Below are positions 24,053 to 32,186 of a stretch of 35,980 nt of DNA, in pieces. Where the stretch lies: positions 1-35,980 of the forward strand of contig CASDRM010000056.1 of NCBI GenBank assembly GCA_949283135.1, read 5' to 3'. Made by a program: the position numbers and the translations under genes. A model generated the notes under the pieces. That model was not told where the DNA came from. It made no database searches and saw nothing but the letters and a program-made list of their open reading frames with translations. The DNA is from an uncultured Ruminococcus sp. (lineage in GTDB: Bacteria > Bacillota > Clostridia > Oscillospirales > Ruminococcaceae). The first letter of the stretch is position 1, and each line of letters starts with the position of its first letter.

Positions 24053-24481
24053 ATGGCAATAAAACAGTTGTCCGCATTTGTGGAGAACAAGACCGGTTCG
24101 CTTTTGGGACTGGTGAAAAAGCTATCCGAGCAGAATGTAAACCTTCGTGCCATGAGTGTGGCGGACACCAAGGATTTTGGAATACTCCGCATTATCGTGG
24201 CAGATGCCGACAAGGCGCGCGAGATTATCGGCTCGGAGTCGCTCGTGTCGGTCAACGAGGTCATAGCGGTCGAGATGAGCGACGAGACAGGCTCTCTTTA
24301 CAACATTCTCAAGATACTTGGCGACGCGAAAATAAACATCGAGTATATGTACGCCTTCACAGCCTCCACCGATCTCGGAGCGTACGTCGTTATAAGAGTC
24401 AACGACAACGCGGCGGCTGAAAGCGTTCTCCACGCAAACGGGATACCAACCCTCAATCAGGAAGATATCCAAGGCATTTGA
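24053..24481 (+). CDS. Double ACT-domain protein
   Basis: This 142-residue protein has two ACT domains, about residues 3-68 (LSAFVENKTGSLLGLVKKLS) and 71-140 (IAVEMSDETGSLYNILKILG). ACT domains bind amino acids and alter the activity of a partner. With no catalytic domain attached, the protein is probably a sensor of aromatic amino acids for the IorAB/PaaK enzymes encoded just before it, an association seen repeatedly in this gene neighbourhood. It starts 13 bases after paaK with a strong AAGGAGGG, so it may be made in quantity. A terminator follows at once. Confidence 0.9.
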   Translation: MAIKQLSAFVENKTGSLLGLVKKLSEQNVNLRAMSVADTKDFGILRIIVADADKAREIIGSESLVSVNEVIAVEMSDETGSLYNILKILGDAKINIEYMYAFTASTDLGAYVVIRVNDNAAAESVLHANGIPTLNQEDIQGI

Positions 24482-24508
24482 CTTGAATTTTAATATTGTG
24501 CGCATTTT

Positions 24509-24550
24509 GCCCATTTTTTCGCCTGTAAAGCGAAAAAATGGGCGATTTTT
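24509..24550 (+). terminator. Terminator of the aryl-acid operon
   Basis: GCCCATTTTTTCGC (24509-24522) pairs perfectly over 14 bases with GCGAAAAAATGGGC (24530-24543) around a 7-base loop, then GATTTTT. It closes the operon that began at 17151. Confidence 0.88.
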
Positions 24551-24606
24551 ATGGATTTATAAAAGTTTTGCTGCGCGTAATTTCACATTGCTATCACATT
24601 ATTTGC

Positions 24607-24634
24607 TTGATAAATTCATGGACTATGTTATACT
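24607..24634 (+). promoter_or_regulatory. Sigma-A promoter of the fused ABC exporter
   Basis: TTGATA (24607-24612), a 16-base spacer and TATACT (24629-24634), about 55 bases before the start codon at 24689. Confidence 0.6.
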
Positions 24635-24688
24635 TAAAACTGGGAAATGACAGTTTAATAATAAGAAATTGTACTCAAAGGAGACATT

Positions 24689-27640
24689 ATGCTCAAGCTA
24701 ACAAATGTCGTAAAGAATTATAACGTCGGTGACGATACCGTCAAGGCGCTCAAGGGAATAAGCATAGAATTCCGAAAAAACGAATTTGTCGCCATATTGG
24801 GTCCTTCAGGCTGCGGCAAGACGACGCTTCTGAATATCATAGGCGGACTTGACAAATACACCTCAGGCGACCTGTCCATAAACGGCAGATCTACAAAAAT
24901 GTTCAAGGATTCCGATTGGGACAGCTACAGAAATCACTCCATAGGTTTTGTCTTTCAATCATACAATCTCATCCCTCACCAGACCGTTCTGTCTAACGTA
25001 GAGCTTGCGCTGACGCTCTCCGGTGTGGGAAAGACGGAAAGAAAGAAAAGAGCTATCGAGGCTCTGAAGAGGGTAGGGCTCGGAGACCAGCTCCACAAGA
25101 AGCCGAATCAGATGTCAGGCGGACAGATGCAGCGCGTGGCAATAGCGAGAGCGCTTGTCAACGACCCTGAGATACTGATGGCAGACGAGCCCACGGGAGC
25201 GCTTGACTCGACTACAAGCGTCCAGATAATGGATATCCTCAAAGAGATAGCCAGAGACAAACTGGTAATAATGGTAACTCACAATCCTGAGCTCGCGGAA
25301 AAATACGCGACGAGGATAGTAAGAGTTCTGGACGGCGAGATCCAAAGCGATTCCATGCCATATTCCTCCGAGGGTGAGGAATCCCGCGCGGAGCAGATGA
25401 GGGTAGTAGGTAAAAAGCATCAAAAGAGCAAGAAAACCTCGATGTCCTTCGGCACCGCACTTTCCCTCTCGCTCAACAACCTGATGACCAAGAAGGGCAG
25501 GACTGTGCTCACCAGCTTTGCCGGAAGCATAGGCATAATAGGAATCGCCCTGATACTGTCCGTGTCGACAGGGTTTCAAACCTATATAAACCGTGTCCAG
25601 GAGGATGCGCTGACGTCATATCCGATAACCATAAATGCTGAGGAGATCGACATGTCGAGCATGCTCACCACGTTTATGGACGCCAATGGCAGCTCAGGAG
25701 AGCTTTCGCATGAGCTTGACAAGGTGTATGAGAACAGGGTAATGTCCGACATCATGGATACGATGTCCAAGATGGAGACTCGTGAAAACAACCTTGTCAG
25801 CTTCAAGGAGTATCTTGACGGCTCCGAGGATATCAAGGAGCATGTCAGCTCGCTCCAGTATGTGTACGACACCGGTATGAATATCTATGTCACCGATAAG
25901 GACGGTCAAATAGTAAATTCCAACGTGGTGGAGCTTATTTCAAGGCTGTATTCCGAGATGGGAGTAAGCGCTCCGACCTCCACTTTATCGAATATGATAC
26001 AGATAGAGGCATGGCAGGAGCTTCTTTCCGGAATGGACGGAGAGCTGATAAGCCCGCTGATGCAGGAGCAGTACGACGTCGTATACGGCCGCTGGCCGGA
26101 GAGCTATGACGAGGTCGTCGTAGTAGTAGACGAAAACAACGAGATAAGCGATATGATGCTCTATACGCTCGGTCTTAAAACCATTGATGAGATTATCGAC
26201 GATATGGAAATGGCTGCCGAGGGCGAGGGCGAGCAGATATCCGAGTCCTCATGGAGCTATGAGGATGTGCTCGGAATTGATTTTAGGATAATCCTTGACT
26301 GTGACAAGTACCAGAAGAGCGGAAGCGGCTATACCGACGCCACCCAGACCGAAGCCGGTCTTAAGTATCTGTACGACTCTGATAAGTCGGTAAAGCTCAA
26401 GGTGGTAGGTATAATCAGGCAGAGCGATACTGCGGTGTCTGCGTTCATGAACAGCGCGGTCGGCTATACATCCGCCCTTACCGATTACCTTGTAGACAGG
26501 GTAGAAAATAACGAGCTTATCACCGCTCAGAAGGAAAATCCCGAGGTGGACGTACTTTCCGGACTCAAGTTCCCTGTGGAGGGCGAAGAGCCTACCGAAG
26601 AGGACATCATCGCCGCTGTAGACGAGTGGAGGAGCGGGCTTGACGCTGCGGAAAAGGCGTCCGTTTATACCGAGCTTCTCTCTATCCCCGACGACGCTTA
26701 CCTCGCTGCCGGGGTAGAGCAGTTCAGAGGGACACTGACGCCCGAGTCTGAGACCGAGTTGCTCGTGCAGGCTATAATGAGCCAGACCCAGATGGACGAG
26801 GACACCATACGCGGTTATGTGGAGGGAATGGACGAGGCTGAGAAGGAGGGCTACCTCAACGAGGTGATCTCCGCGTCCGTTGTCCAGCAGTACGCGGCTC
26901 AGGTCGCCGAGCAGCTTTCCGGCTACAGCCAGGAGGAGCTCGCTGCGGCGTTTGACGCAATGGAGCTCACATCCGAGCAGTACCGCTATCTGTTTGAGAA
27001 CAGTGTTCCGTCAAATGTCTCCGAGTCTACCTATGAAGAGGTTCTCGGGCTTCTTGGAAACGTCAACAGGGAGGCTCCTAAGGCGATATATATCTATACC
27101 CCGACCTTCGAGGACAAGGACGCAATAGCCGATATCATAACCGACTATAACGGAACCGTTTCCGAGGAGGATAAGATATCCTATACCGACTATGTAAAGA
27201 TACTCATGTCCTCGATAACCACTATTATAAACGCGATCTCCTATGTACTGATAGCGTTTGTCGCGATATCGCTGGTTGTGTCCTCGATAATGATAGGCAT
27301 AATCACCTATATCTCGGTTCTCGAGAGGACGAAGGAGATAGGAATACTGCGCGCGGTCGGAGCGTCAAAGAAGGATATTTCGAGGGTGTTCAATGCGGAG
27401 ACGCTTATCGTGGGCTTCGCGGCCGGAGCCATAGGCATAGGCGTTTCGCTGCTGCTTCTGATACCTATCAACCTTATTTTGCATACGCTCACCGGAATAG
27501 AGTCGCTTTCTGCGATACTGCCGGTAGAAGGAGCGGTAATACTGGTAATAATCAGTATGGCGCTGACTCTGATAGCAGGTCTTATACCCTCCGGAATCGC
27601 AGCGAAGAAGGATCCCGTAGAGGCGCTGAGGACAGAGTAA
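24689..27640 (+). CDS. MacB-type fused ABC transporter (ATPase plus FtsX-like permease)
   Basis: The 983-residue product joins an ATPase to an FtsX-type permease. Residues 1-225 carry Walker A GPSGCGKTT, Q-loop VFQSYNLIPH, signature MSGGQMQR, Walker B ILMADEPTGALD and switch MVTHNPELAEKYA. A first membrane span (FAGSIGIIGIALILSVSTGF) lies near residues 275-295. A ~550-residue external domain rich in acidic residues follows to about 845. Then come three spans with the FtsX signature (ISVLERTKEIGILRAVGASK) and a final LIPSGIAAKKDPVEALRTE. This type IV architecture exports peptides or drives mechanical work across the membrane rather than import. The external domain is longer than in ordinary LolD/LolC or MacB proteins. 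AAGGAG lies six bases before the ATG. It is monocistronic, with a terminator at 27683-27717. Confidence 0.92.
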   Translation: MLKLTNVVKNYNVGDDTVKALKGISIEFRKNEFVAILGPSGCGKTTLLNIIGGLDKYTSGDLSINGRSTKMFKDSDWDSYRNHSIGFVFQSYNLIPHQTVLSNVELALTLSGVGKTERKKRAIEALKRVGLGDQLHKKPNQMSGGQMQRVAIARALVNDPEILMADEPTGALDSTTSVQIMDILKEIARDKLVIMVTHNPELAEKYATRIVRVLDGEIQSDSMPYSSEGEESRAEQMRVVGKKHQKSKKTSMSFGTALSLSLNNLMTKKGRTVLTSFAGSIGIIGIALILSVSTGFQTYINRVQEDALTSYPITINAEEIDMSSMLTTFMDANGSSGELSHELDKVYENRVMSDIMDTMSKMETRENNLVSFKEYLDGSEDIKEHVSSLQYVYDTGMNIYVTDKDGQIVNSNVVELISRLYSEMGVSAPTSTLSNMIQIEAWQELLSGMDGELISPLMQEQYDVVYGRWPESYDEVVVVVDENNEISDMMLYTLGLKTIDEIIDDMEMAAEGEGEQISESSWSYEDVLGIDFRIILDCDKYQKSGSGYTDATQTEAGLKYLYDSDKSVKLKVVGIIRQSDTAVSAFMNSAVGYTSALTDYLVDRVENNELITAQKENPEVDVLSGLKFPVEGEEPTEEDIIAAVDEWRSGLDAAEKASVYTELLSIPDDAYLAAGVEQFRGTLTPESETELLVQAIMSQTQMDEDTIRGYVEGMDEAEKEGYLNEVISASVVQQYAAQVAEQLSGYSQEELAAAFDAMELTSEQYRYLFENSVPSNVSESTYEEVLGLLGNVNREAPKAIYIYTPTFEDKDAIADIITDYNGTVSEEDKISYTDYVKILMSSITTIINAISYVLIAFVAISLVVSSIMIGIITYISVLERTKEIGILRAVGASKKDISRVFNAETLIVGFAAGAIGIGVSLLLLIPINLILHTLTGIESLSAILPVEGAVILVIISMALTLIAGLIPSGIAAKKDPVEALRTE

Positions 27641-27682
27641 AATTAAAGGCAGGCTGTTTACTACAGCTTGGTTGTGCAATAT

Positions 27683-27717
27683 TCCCTCTGCCGGCTTGAC
27701 CGGCGGGGGGATTTTTT
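27683..27717 (+). terminator. Strong terminator of the fused ABC exporter
   Basis: The stem runs from 27683-27694 to 27700-27711: TCCCTCTGCCGG opposite CCGGCGGGGGGA, 12 pairs with two G-T wobbles around a CTTGA loop, then TTTTTT. Confidence 0.88.
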
Positions 27718-27751
27718 GCAGGATTTAAGCCATCAGCGCGGCAGCGGGAGG

Positions 27752-27780
27752 TTGATTTATGTAAAAAAATCTGATACAAT
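27752..27780 (+). promoter_or_regulatory. Promoter of the HMA/P-type ATPase operon
   Basis: TTGATT (27752-27757), a 17-base spacer and TACAAT (27775-27780). The -10 box is the left half of a perfect palindrome, so a bound regulator would cover it. Confidence 0.65.
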
Positions 27781-27787
27781 TATTGTA
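27775..27787. promoter_or_regulatory. Putative metal-regulator operator, perfect 13-nt palindrome
   Basis: TACAATTATTGTA is symmetric about its central T and begins at the -10 hexamer. Metal-resistance operators of Firmicutes are often short TACA/TGTA palindromes at this position (CopY boxes are TACAnnTGTA), but the spacing here differs and no regulator gene lies in the window. Confidence 0.5.
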
Positions 27788-27847
27788 CAGTGCTTTTTGG
27801 TACGTCGCAGGCATTTCTGCATTAGAATTTGAAAAGAGGTAATACAT

Positions 27848-28078
27848 ATGCTGTTTTCAACAGGAAAAATTGAGACTCTTTGCGTAGAGGGAATGAAATG
27901 CGCTCATTGCAAGAAAAGCGTAGAGAATGCCGCTATGGGGGTAAAGGGCGTAAAGAAAGCTGAGGCGGAGCTGTCAAGCGGCGTGCTCACGCTGACTATT
28001 GACAAGAATGCCCCGGAAGCGGTTTTGGACGAGGTCGTCGCTGCGGTAAAAGCCTGCGGCTTCAAGGCTCACAGGTAA
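27848..28078 (+). CDS. HMA-domain metallochaperone (CopZ-like)
   Basis: This 76-residue soluble protein is a single heavy-metal-associated domain with the ferredoxin-like fold. The metal site is GMKCAHCKKSV (M-x-C-x-x-C), the loop that binds Cu(I) or a similar soft metal in CopZ and Atx1. KGVKKAEAELSSGVLTLTID and VVAAVKACGFKA complete the fold. It lies 64 bases before the P-type ATPase, and the ATPase's own N-terminal HMA-like segment lacks the CxxC, so this free protein may supply that function. AGAGGTAA lies seven bases before the ATG. Which metal it carries is not decided by the sequence. Confidence 0.93.
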   Translation: MLFSTGKIETLCVEGMKCAHCKKSVENAAMGVKGVKKAEAELSSGVLTLTIDKNAPEAVLDEVVAAVKACGFKAHR

Positions 28079-28142
28079 GCGAAGACAGAAGGTAAGACAA
28101 TAAAATCAGAAAAGGTCATGTGTCAAAACAGGGGGTGAGCGT

Positions 28143-30428
28143 GTGACAAAAACGAAAATATCTCTTGAAGGGATAATTGGCGGGGAGCTGCTCGACAAAT
28201 GTGAGGAAACCCTCAACGGTATGCCCGGCGTGGAGGCGGAGATAGACCGCGATACCAAGCTCGCGAGTATCTCCTTCGACGAGACAAAGCTGTCTATTTC
28301 GGATATATGCAGCGAGATTTCGAGGCTGTCCGGAGTAAGGGTGCGCCCCGGAGATCATATATACCGGGAAGAGAAGAAAAAGCAAAAGGGGCTGGGAGTA
28401 GTCGGCAGAACGGCTGCGGTACTGGTACTCAGCGCGGTGATCTTGCTTCTGCGGATTTTGAACCTTTTCGATACGGGAATACCGCTTGTTGACGGCAGCC
28501 CGATACTTCGCGCGATGGCGGAGATATTCCTTTTTGCATTCGTTGTATGGTTTGCCGGAAAGATGTTTATTGACGGAATTATCGCGATTTTGAAGCTTCG
28601 TCCTGACACCGGCAGCATCGCGGCGATAGGCTCTTTGGCGGCTGTAATTTTTGCGCTGTATTCGATGGCAAGGATAATCTCCGGAGAGTCTGAGTACATG
28701 TCAAGGATACACCTCGACGCCTGCGCGATAATAGTCTCGGTAGTCATGCTCTGCGGGCTGCTCAGGGAGAAGTCAAGGGGCAGGACTGACGAGCCTGTCA
28801 AAAAGCTCAGCGAGCTGTTTCCTAAGACCGCTACTGTCATTATCGACGACAGCGAGGTCTCGGTAAAGCTTGACGAGATAACAGTTGGAGACAGCGTTTT
28901 AGTAAAGCCTATGGAGAGCTTTCCGTGCGACGGCGTGATAGAAGCCGGCAGGACAAGCGTCAACGAGGTGCTTTTCACCGGCGAGATAACCCCCGCCGTC
29001 AAAACGGCAGGCGAGAGGGTGTTCGCGGGAACGGTGAATACCAGCGGATTTATCACCATAAGAGCGGAAAGAGTGGGCAAGGACACCGCTTTATCAAGAA
29101 TGATACGCTCGGTAAAGAGCTTATCCGGAACCAAGCAGCACACCTCGGAGATAGTCGGCAGGGCAGAAAAAATCTATTCCGCTCTTCTGCTTCTGGCTGC
29201 TTTTATAGCATTAGGCGTGACCGCTGCGGTAGGAAGAGGATTTGAGGCGGCGGCAGCGCTCTTTATTTCAATACTTGTGATATACTGCCCCTGCGCTCTC
29301 GGGCTTGTAGCGCCGGTTGTGTCGGTGTTTGCGTCAGCCAAGGCAACCCAGGCGGGAGTAGTCTATAAGGATATACGCTCGCTTGAGAGGGCAAGGCTGG
29401 TCAACACGGTGGTAATGGACATGACAGGTACGATTACCGTAGGAAAGCTCTTTGTCACCGATGTTTTGCCGTTTGGGACCGATGAGAAAGAGGTGATAAG
29501 GCTGGCTGCATCTCTTGAAAACAACTCCACCCATCCTGCTGCCGAGGCGATACTCGACTATGCAGCCAAGAATGATATAGAGCTTACGGATACTACAGAC
29601 ATAAAGGCGTTTGCCGGCTACGGAATCACCGGAAGGATAGACGGCACGGATGTTTCGGTGTGCGGCATAGATATCGCCTTCCGTGAGGAAAACGAGGGCT
29701 ATTACTCGGTATGCGAGCCGCTTGTAAAGGACGGCAAGACGGTTATGGCAGTTATGAAGAATGAACTTCCGATAGGCGTCATAGCCATGAGCGACAAGCT
29801 CAAGCCGACGAGCAAGTCAGCTGTAGCCAAGCTCAACAGCATGGGCTTGAAAACGATGATACTCACGGGAGACAACGAAATCGCAGCGCGCAGGACGGCG
29901 CAGGAACTGGAATTTTCGGGCTATTCCGCCAATGTTCTTCCCGGAAAGAAGGCGGAGGCTATACTTGAGCTAAAGAAAAAGGGAAACACAGTTGCCATGA
30001 TAGGCGACAGCGTCAACGATTCCGTAGCGCTCGCTGCGTCTGACATAAGCGTTGCCATAGGAACAGGCTCGCCAATAGCGGTAAGCCTCGGACAGATAGT
30101 GCTGGTGCGAAACGACCTGCGGGACATGGCTGCGGCTATAGCGCTTTCGGGAGTATCCTCGAGGATTATCTCGGAGAACATTTTCTGGACTATCAGCTTC
30201 CAGGCGGTGCTTCTGACAGCCGCGACCGGTATACTTCACGCTCTCCATGTCGGGGTGGCTTATCAGGCTCTTGTTGCCGCCTGCATACTTCTGTCCGCTG
30301 TTGTCATCGCCCTCAATACCTCGAGAATCAGCAGGCTTGATCTCAGCCGCGACGACCTGTATAACCGCTGCCGTGAGATAGCGCTGCGAAGAGAGGAACG
30401 CAAAAAGAATAGGACAAAGAGAAAATGA
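28143..30428 (+). CDS. Diverged P1B-type (heavy-metal) P-type ATPase with altered DKTGT motif
   Basis: The 761-residue product has the full P1B layout, starting at GTG 28143 (GGGGGTGA five bases upstream). Residues 5-70 form an HMA-like fold without CxxC (GIIGGELLDKC). About six spans precede the CPC motif (IYCPCALGLVAPV, 382-384). The actuator TGE is at 279-281, HP at 464-465 and GDN at 576-578. The phosphorylation motif, normally DKTGT, is DMTGT at 426-430. The hinge GDGxND is GDSVND (621-626). In the last two spans the Cu(I)-ATPase ligands are replaced: the YN pair is FQ (NIFWTISFQ), and the MxxSS region reads CILLSAV. The whole chain is free of stops, so this is a maintained protein and not decay. 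It may be an unusual metal exporter or a transport-defective regulator. Cu export is the default family guess. Confidence 0.88.
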   Translation: MTKTKISLEGIIGGELLDKCEETLNGMPGVEAEIDRDTKLASISFDETKLSISDICSEISRLSGVRVRPGDHIYREEKKKQKGLGVVGRTAAVLVLSAVILLLRILNLFDTGIPLVDGSPILRAMAEIFLFAFVVWFAGKMFIDGIIAILKLRPDTGSIAAIGSLAAVIFALYSMARIISGESEYMSRIHLDACAIIVSVVMLCGLLREKSRGRTDEPVKKLSELFPKTATVIIDDSEVSVKLDEITVGDSVLVKPMESFPCDGVIEAGRTSVNEVLFTGEITPAVKTAGERVFAGTVNTSGFITIRAERVGKDTALSRMIRSVKSLSGTKQHTSEIVGRAEKIYSALLLLAAFIALGVTAAVGRGFEAAAALFISILVIYCPCALGLVAPVVSVFASAKATQAGVVYKDIRSLERARLVNTVVMDMTGTITVGKLFVTDVLPFGTDEKEVIRLAASLENNSTHPAAEAILDYAAKNDIELTDTTDIKAFAGYGITGRIDGTDVSVCGIDIAFREENEGYYSVCEPLVKDGKTVMAVMKNELPIGVIAMSDKLKPTSKSAVAKLNSMGLKTMILTGDNEIAARRTAQELEFSGYSANVLPGKKAEAILELKKKGNTVAMIGDSVNDSVALAASDISVAIGTGSPIAVSLGQIVLVRNDLRDMAAAIALSGVSSRIISENIFWTISFQAVLLTAATGILHALHVGVAYQALVAACILLSAVVIALNTSRISRLDLSRDDLYNRCREIALRREERKKNRTKRK

Positions 30429-30463
30429 CCACGCCGTTGCCGGCGCAGCGCCGGCTTGAATAA

Positions 30464-30514
30464 AAAATAACCGTTTTTCGGGAGTTTCAGGAAATCCCGA
30501 AAAGCGGTTATTTT
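30464..30514. terminator. Bidirectional terminator between the ATPase gene and rmuC
   Basis: AAAATAACCGTTTTTCGGGA (30464-30483) pairs with TCCCGAAAAGCGGTTATTTT (30495-30514) over about 20 positions with one wobble. Flanking A and T runs let it act in both directions. A second GC-rich hairpin, GCCGGCG/CGCCGGC, lies at 30439-30455. Confidence 0.85.
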
Positions 30515-30533
30515 ATACTTTGATCTTACGAGC

Positions 30534-31721
30534 CTAATCCTCTGAGCCATCAAGCCCGATTTCGAGCAGAGCTCTTGATTCGGCGTCGCTCAGCTCGCTG
30601 ACGGCCTTCATCTTTCTCTGGATTATATCCGAGCGGTGCCTGAGCTCGTCCGCCGACTGACTTGCGGCGATGAGTCTCTTCTGGACTATGTCTATCTGGT
30701 CGCTGAACTTGGCGTACTGCGACTTTATCGCGCTCAGGAGCTTCATGACCTCTGCGCTCTTTTCGTTCAGAGTGAAGTTGTCAAAGCCTACCCGCAGGCT
30801 GGTAAGCAGCGCGGTGATCGTCGTGGGTCCTGCTATCATCACCCTTGTGCTGCTCTGGCACCACTCGCTTAAGCCTCTTATCCTGAGCACCTCCGCGTAG
30901 AGCCCCTCGGTAGGGAGGAACATCACGGCGAAATCGGTGGTCTGAGGGACGTCTATGTACTTGGTGCTTATCGACTTTGCTTCAGCCTTGATCCTTTGCT
31001 CAAGCTCCTTTGAGGCTGCCGCTACTCCGTCAGGGTCGCACCTGTCGGCTGCGTCGCAAAGTCTTGAGTATATGTCGGCAGGGAGCTTTGAGTCTATCGG
31101 AAGATAGGTATACCCCCTGTCACCGGTTTTTGACGGAAGCTTTACGGCAAATTCCACTCTGTCGGACGAGCCGCGCTTGGTTATGGCGTTTGTGTCATAC
31201 TGGGACGGGGTGAGGATGTCCTCAAGAATGGCGCCAAGCTGCTGCTCTCCCCATATTCCTCTTGTTTTTACATTTGAGAGCGTGCGGTTAAGGTCCTGAA
31301 CTCCGCCGCTGAGCTTGCTCAGCTCCCCGAGCGAGCTGTAAAGCTTGCCAAGGCTGTCAGCGACCTGCTTGAAGTTGGTGTCAAGCCTCTCGTCAAGCGC
31401 CTTGGTCATTTTTTCGTCCACTACTCCGCGTATTGCGTCGAGCTTTTCGTTCAGGACAATCCTGACGTCACTGAGCTCTCTGCCTACGGCGTCGGTGGTA
31501 GCCCTGCGGTTTGATTCAATGGCGGCGTTCAGCTCCTCTCGCTGAAGCTTCGAGCCGCTTTGAAAGTCACGGCGCAGGTCGTCAAGCCTTGAGCCGAGCC
31601 TTTCAATTTCAAGAGAATTCTGCGCGCTGTTTTCGTTTTTTTCGCTTTTAATCTGCCGCAGCAGTATGATTATCATTAAAATTATCGCCGCTATAAGCAG
31701 CGCAAGCATAAGATACTCCAT
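30534..31721 (-). CDS. rmuC: RmuC-family DNA recombination protein
   Basis: RmuC proteins carry a nuclease-like core and limit DNA inversions and rearrangements. This 395-residue copy starts at the ATG 31721, with GGAGG five bases upstream; an upstream frame start at 31745 overlaps that site. One N-terminal membrane span (YLMLALLIAAIILMIIILL) is followed by a long coiled coil (about residues 25-120). The conserved core has TRGIWGEQQLGAILEDIL, the region YLPIDSKLPAD (the D-S-K triad expected in the family), FAVMFLPTEGLYAEVL and MIAGPTTITALLTSLRVGF. The gene has its own promoter (31765-31793) and a bidirectional terminator downstream. Confidence 0.94.
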   Translation of the reverse strand: MEYLMLALLIAAIILMIIILLRQIKSEKNENSAQNSLEIERLGSRLDDLRRDFQSGSKLQREELNAAIESNRRATTDAVGRELSDVRIVLNEKLDAIRGVVDEKMTKALDERLDTNFKQVADSLGKLYSSLGELSKLSGGVQDLNRTLSNVKTRGIWGEQQLGAILEDILTPSQYDTNAITKRGSSDRVEFAVKLPSKTGDRGYTYLPIDSKLPADIYSRLCDAADRCDPDGVAAASKELEQRIKAEAKSISTKYIDVPQTTDFAVMFLPTEGLYAEVLRIRGLSEWCQSSTRVMIAGPTTITALLTSLRVGFDNFTLNEKSAEVMKLLSAIKSQYAKFSDQIDIVQKRLIAASQSADELRHRSDIIQRKMKAVSELSDAESRALLEIGLDGSED

Positions 31722-31764
31722 TTTAACCTCCATAGCTTGGGACACTTTATATCCCGACAGCTAT

Positions 31765-31793
31765 ATAATACAACAAATTCGGGAAAATGTCCA
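31765..31793 (-). promoter_or_regulatory. Sigma-A promoter of rmuC
   Basis: On the minus strand TGGACA (31793-31788), a 17-base spacer and TATTAT (31770-31765), about 40 bases upstream of the rmuC start codon. Confidence 0.6.
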
Positions 31794-31810
31794 GAAGCTG
31801 ATGAAATAAC

Positions 31811-32044
31811 TCAGCCCGCGCACTTAAAGTGCTTGCAATGTTCGTCCTCTTTTGGTATAATATCAGAGGGTATATTTGCACTTGCACATATGCCTGAGCA
31901 TATGTCTTGGGATATGCCGGATGATTTGGAGAACTTTTGGGCTGCGTCCCGTCTGCGCTGGATGATAAGAAGTCCCGACCTCAGACGGTAGAGCCCGATA
32001 AGACCCAGAGAAAGTATTGAGATGTAGGTTAACAGATTTAACAT
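31811..32044 (-). CDS. Possible small membrane-anchored protein, unknown family
   Basis: This 77-residue frame is plausible but unproven. It starts with a hydrophobic segment (NLLTYISILSLGLIGLYRL, residues 3-21). A basic patch (RRRDAAQKF) and a cysteine-containing tail follow, a common layout for tiny membrane proteins. The ribosome site is weak (AAGGCGGG, six bases from ATG). TATAAT occurs about 45 bases upstream on the same strand, without a clear -35. It lies between rmuC and the divergent gene at 32187. I do not recognise a family. Confidence 0.4.
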   Translation of the reverse strand: MLNLLTYISILSLGLIGLYRLRSGLLIIQRRRDAAQKFSKSSGISQDICSGICASANIPSDIIPKEDEHCKHFKCAG

Positions 32045-32186
32045 GTTGATCCCGCCTTTTTACTTGTTTTCTGATTCCATTATATATGGCGAGGGGTACG
32101 TTTATACGGACTCAAAGGCGCAAAGCCGGGATATATGGTACAATTATTCGGACTAAAAATGTCGTTATTGGGGTGAAAGTCGGCAT

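Noticed and set aside
28355..29143. Minus-strand frame of 262 codons opposite the P-type ATPase
   Set aside because: Antisense shadow rich in Ser, Thr and Ile without ribosome site; the ATPase frame is clearly the coding one.
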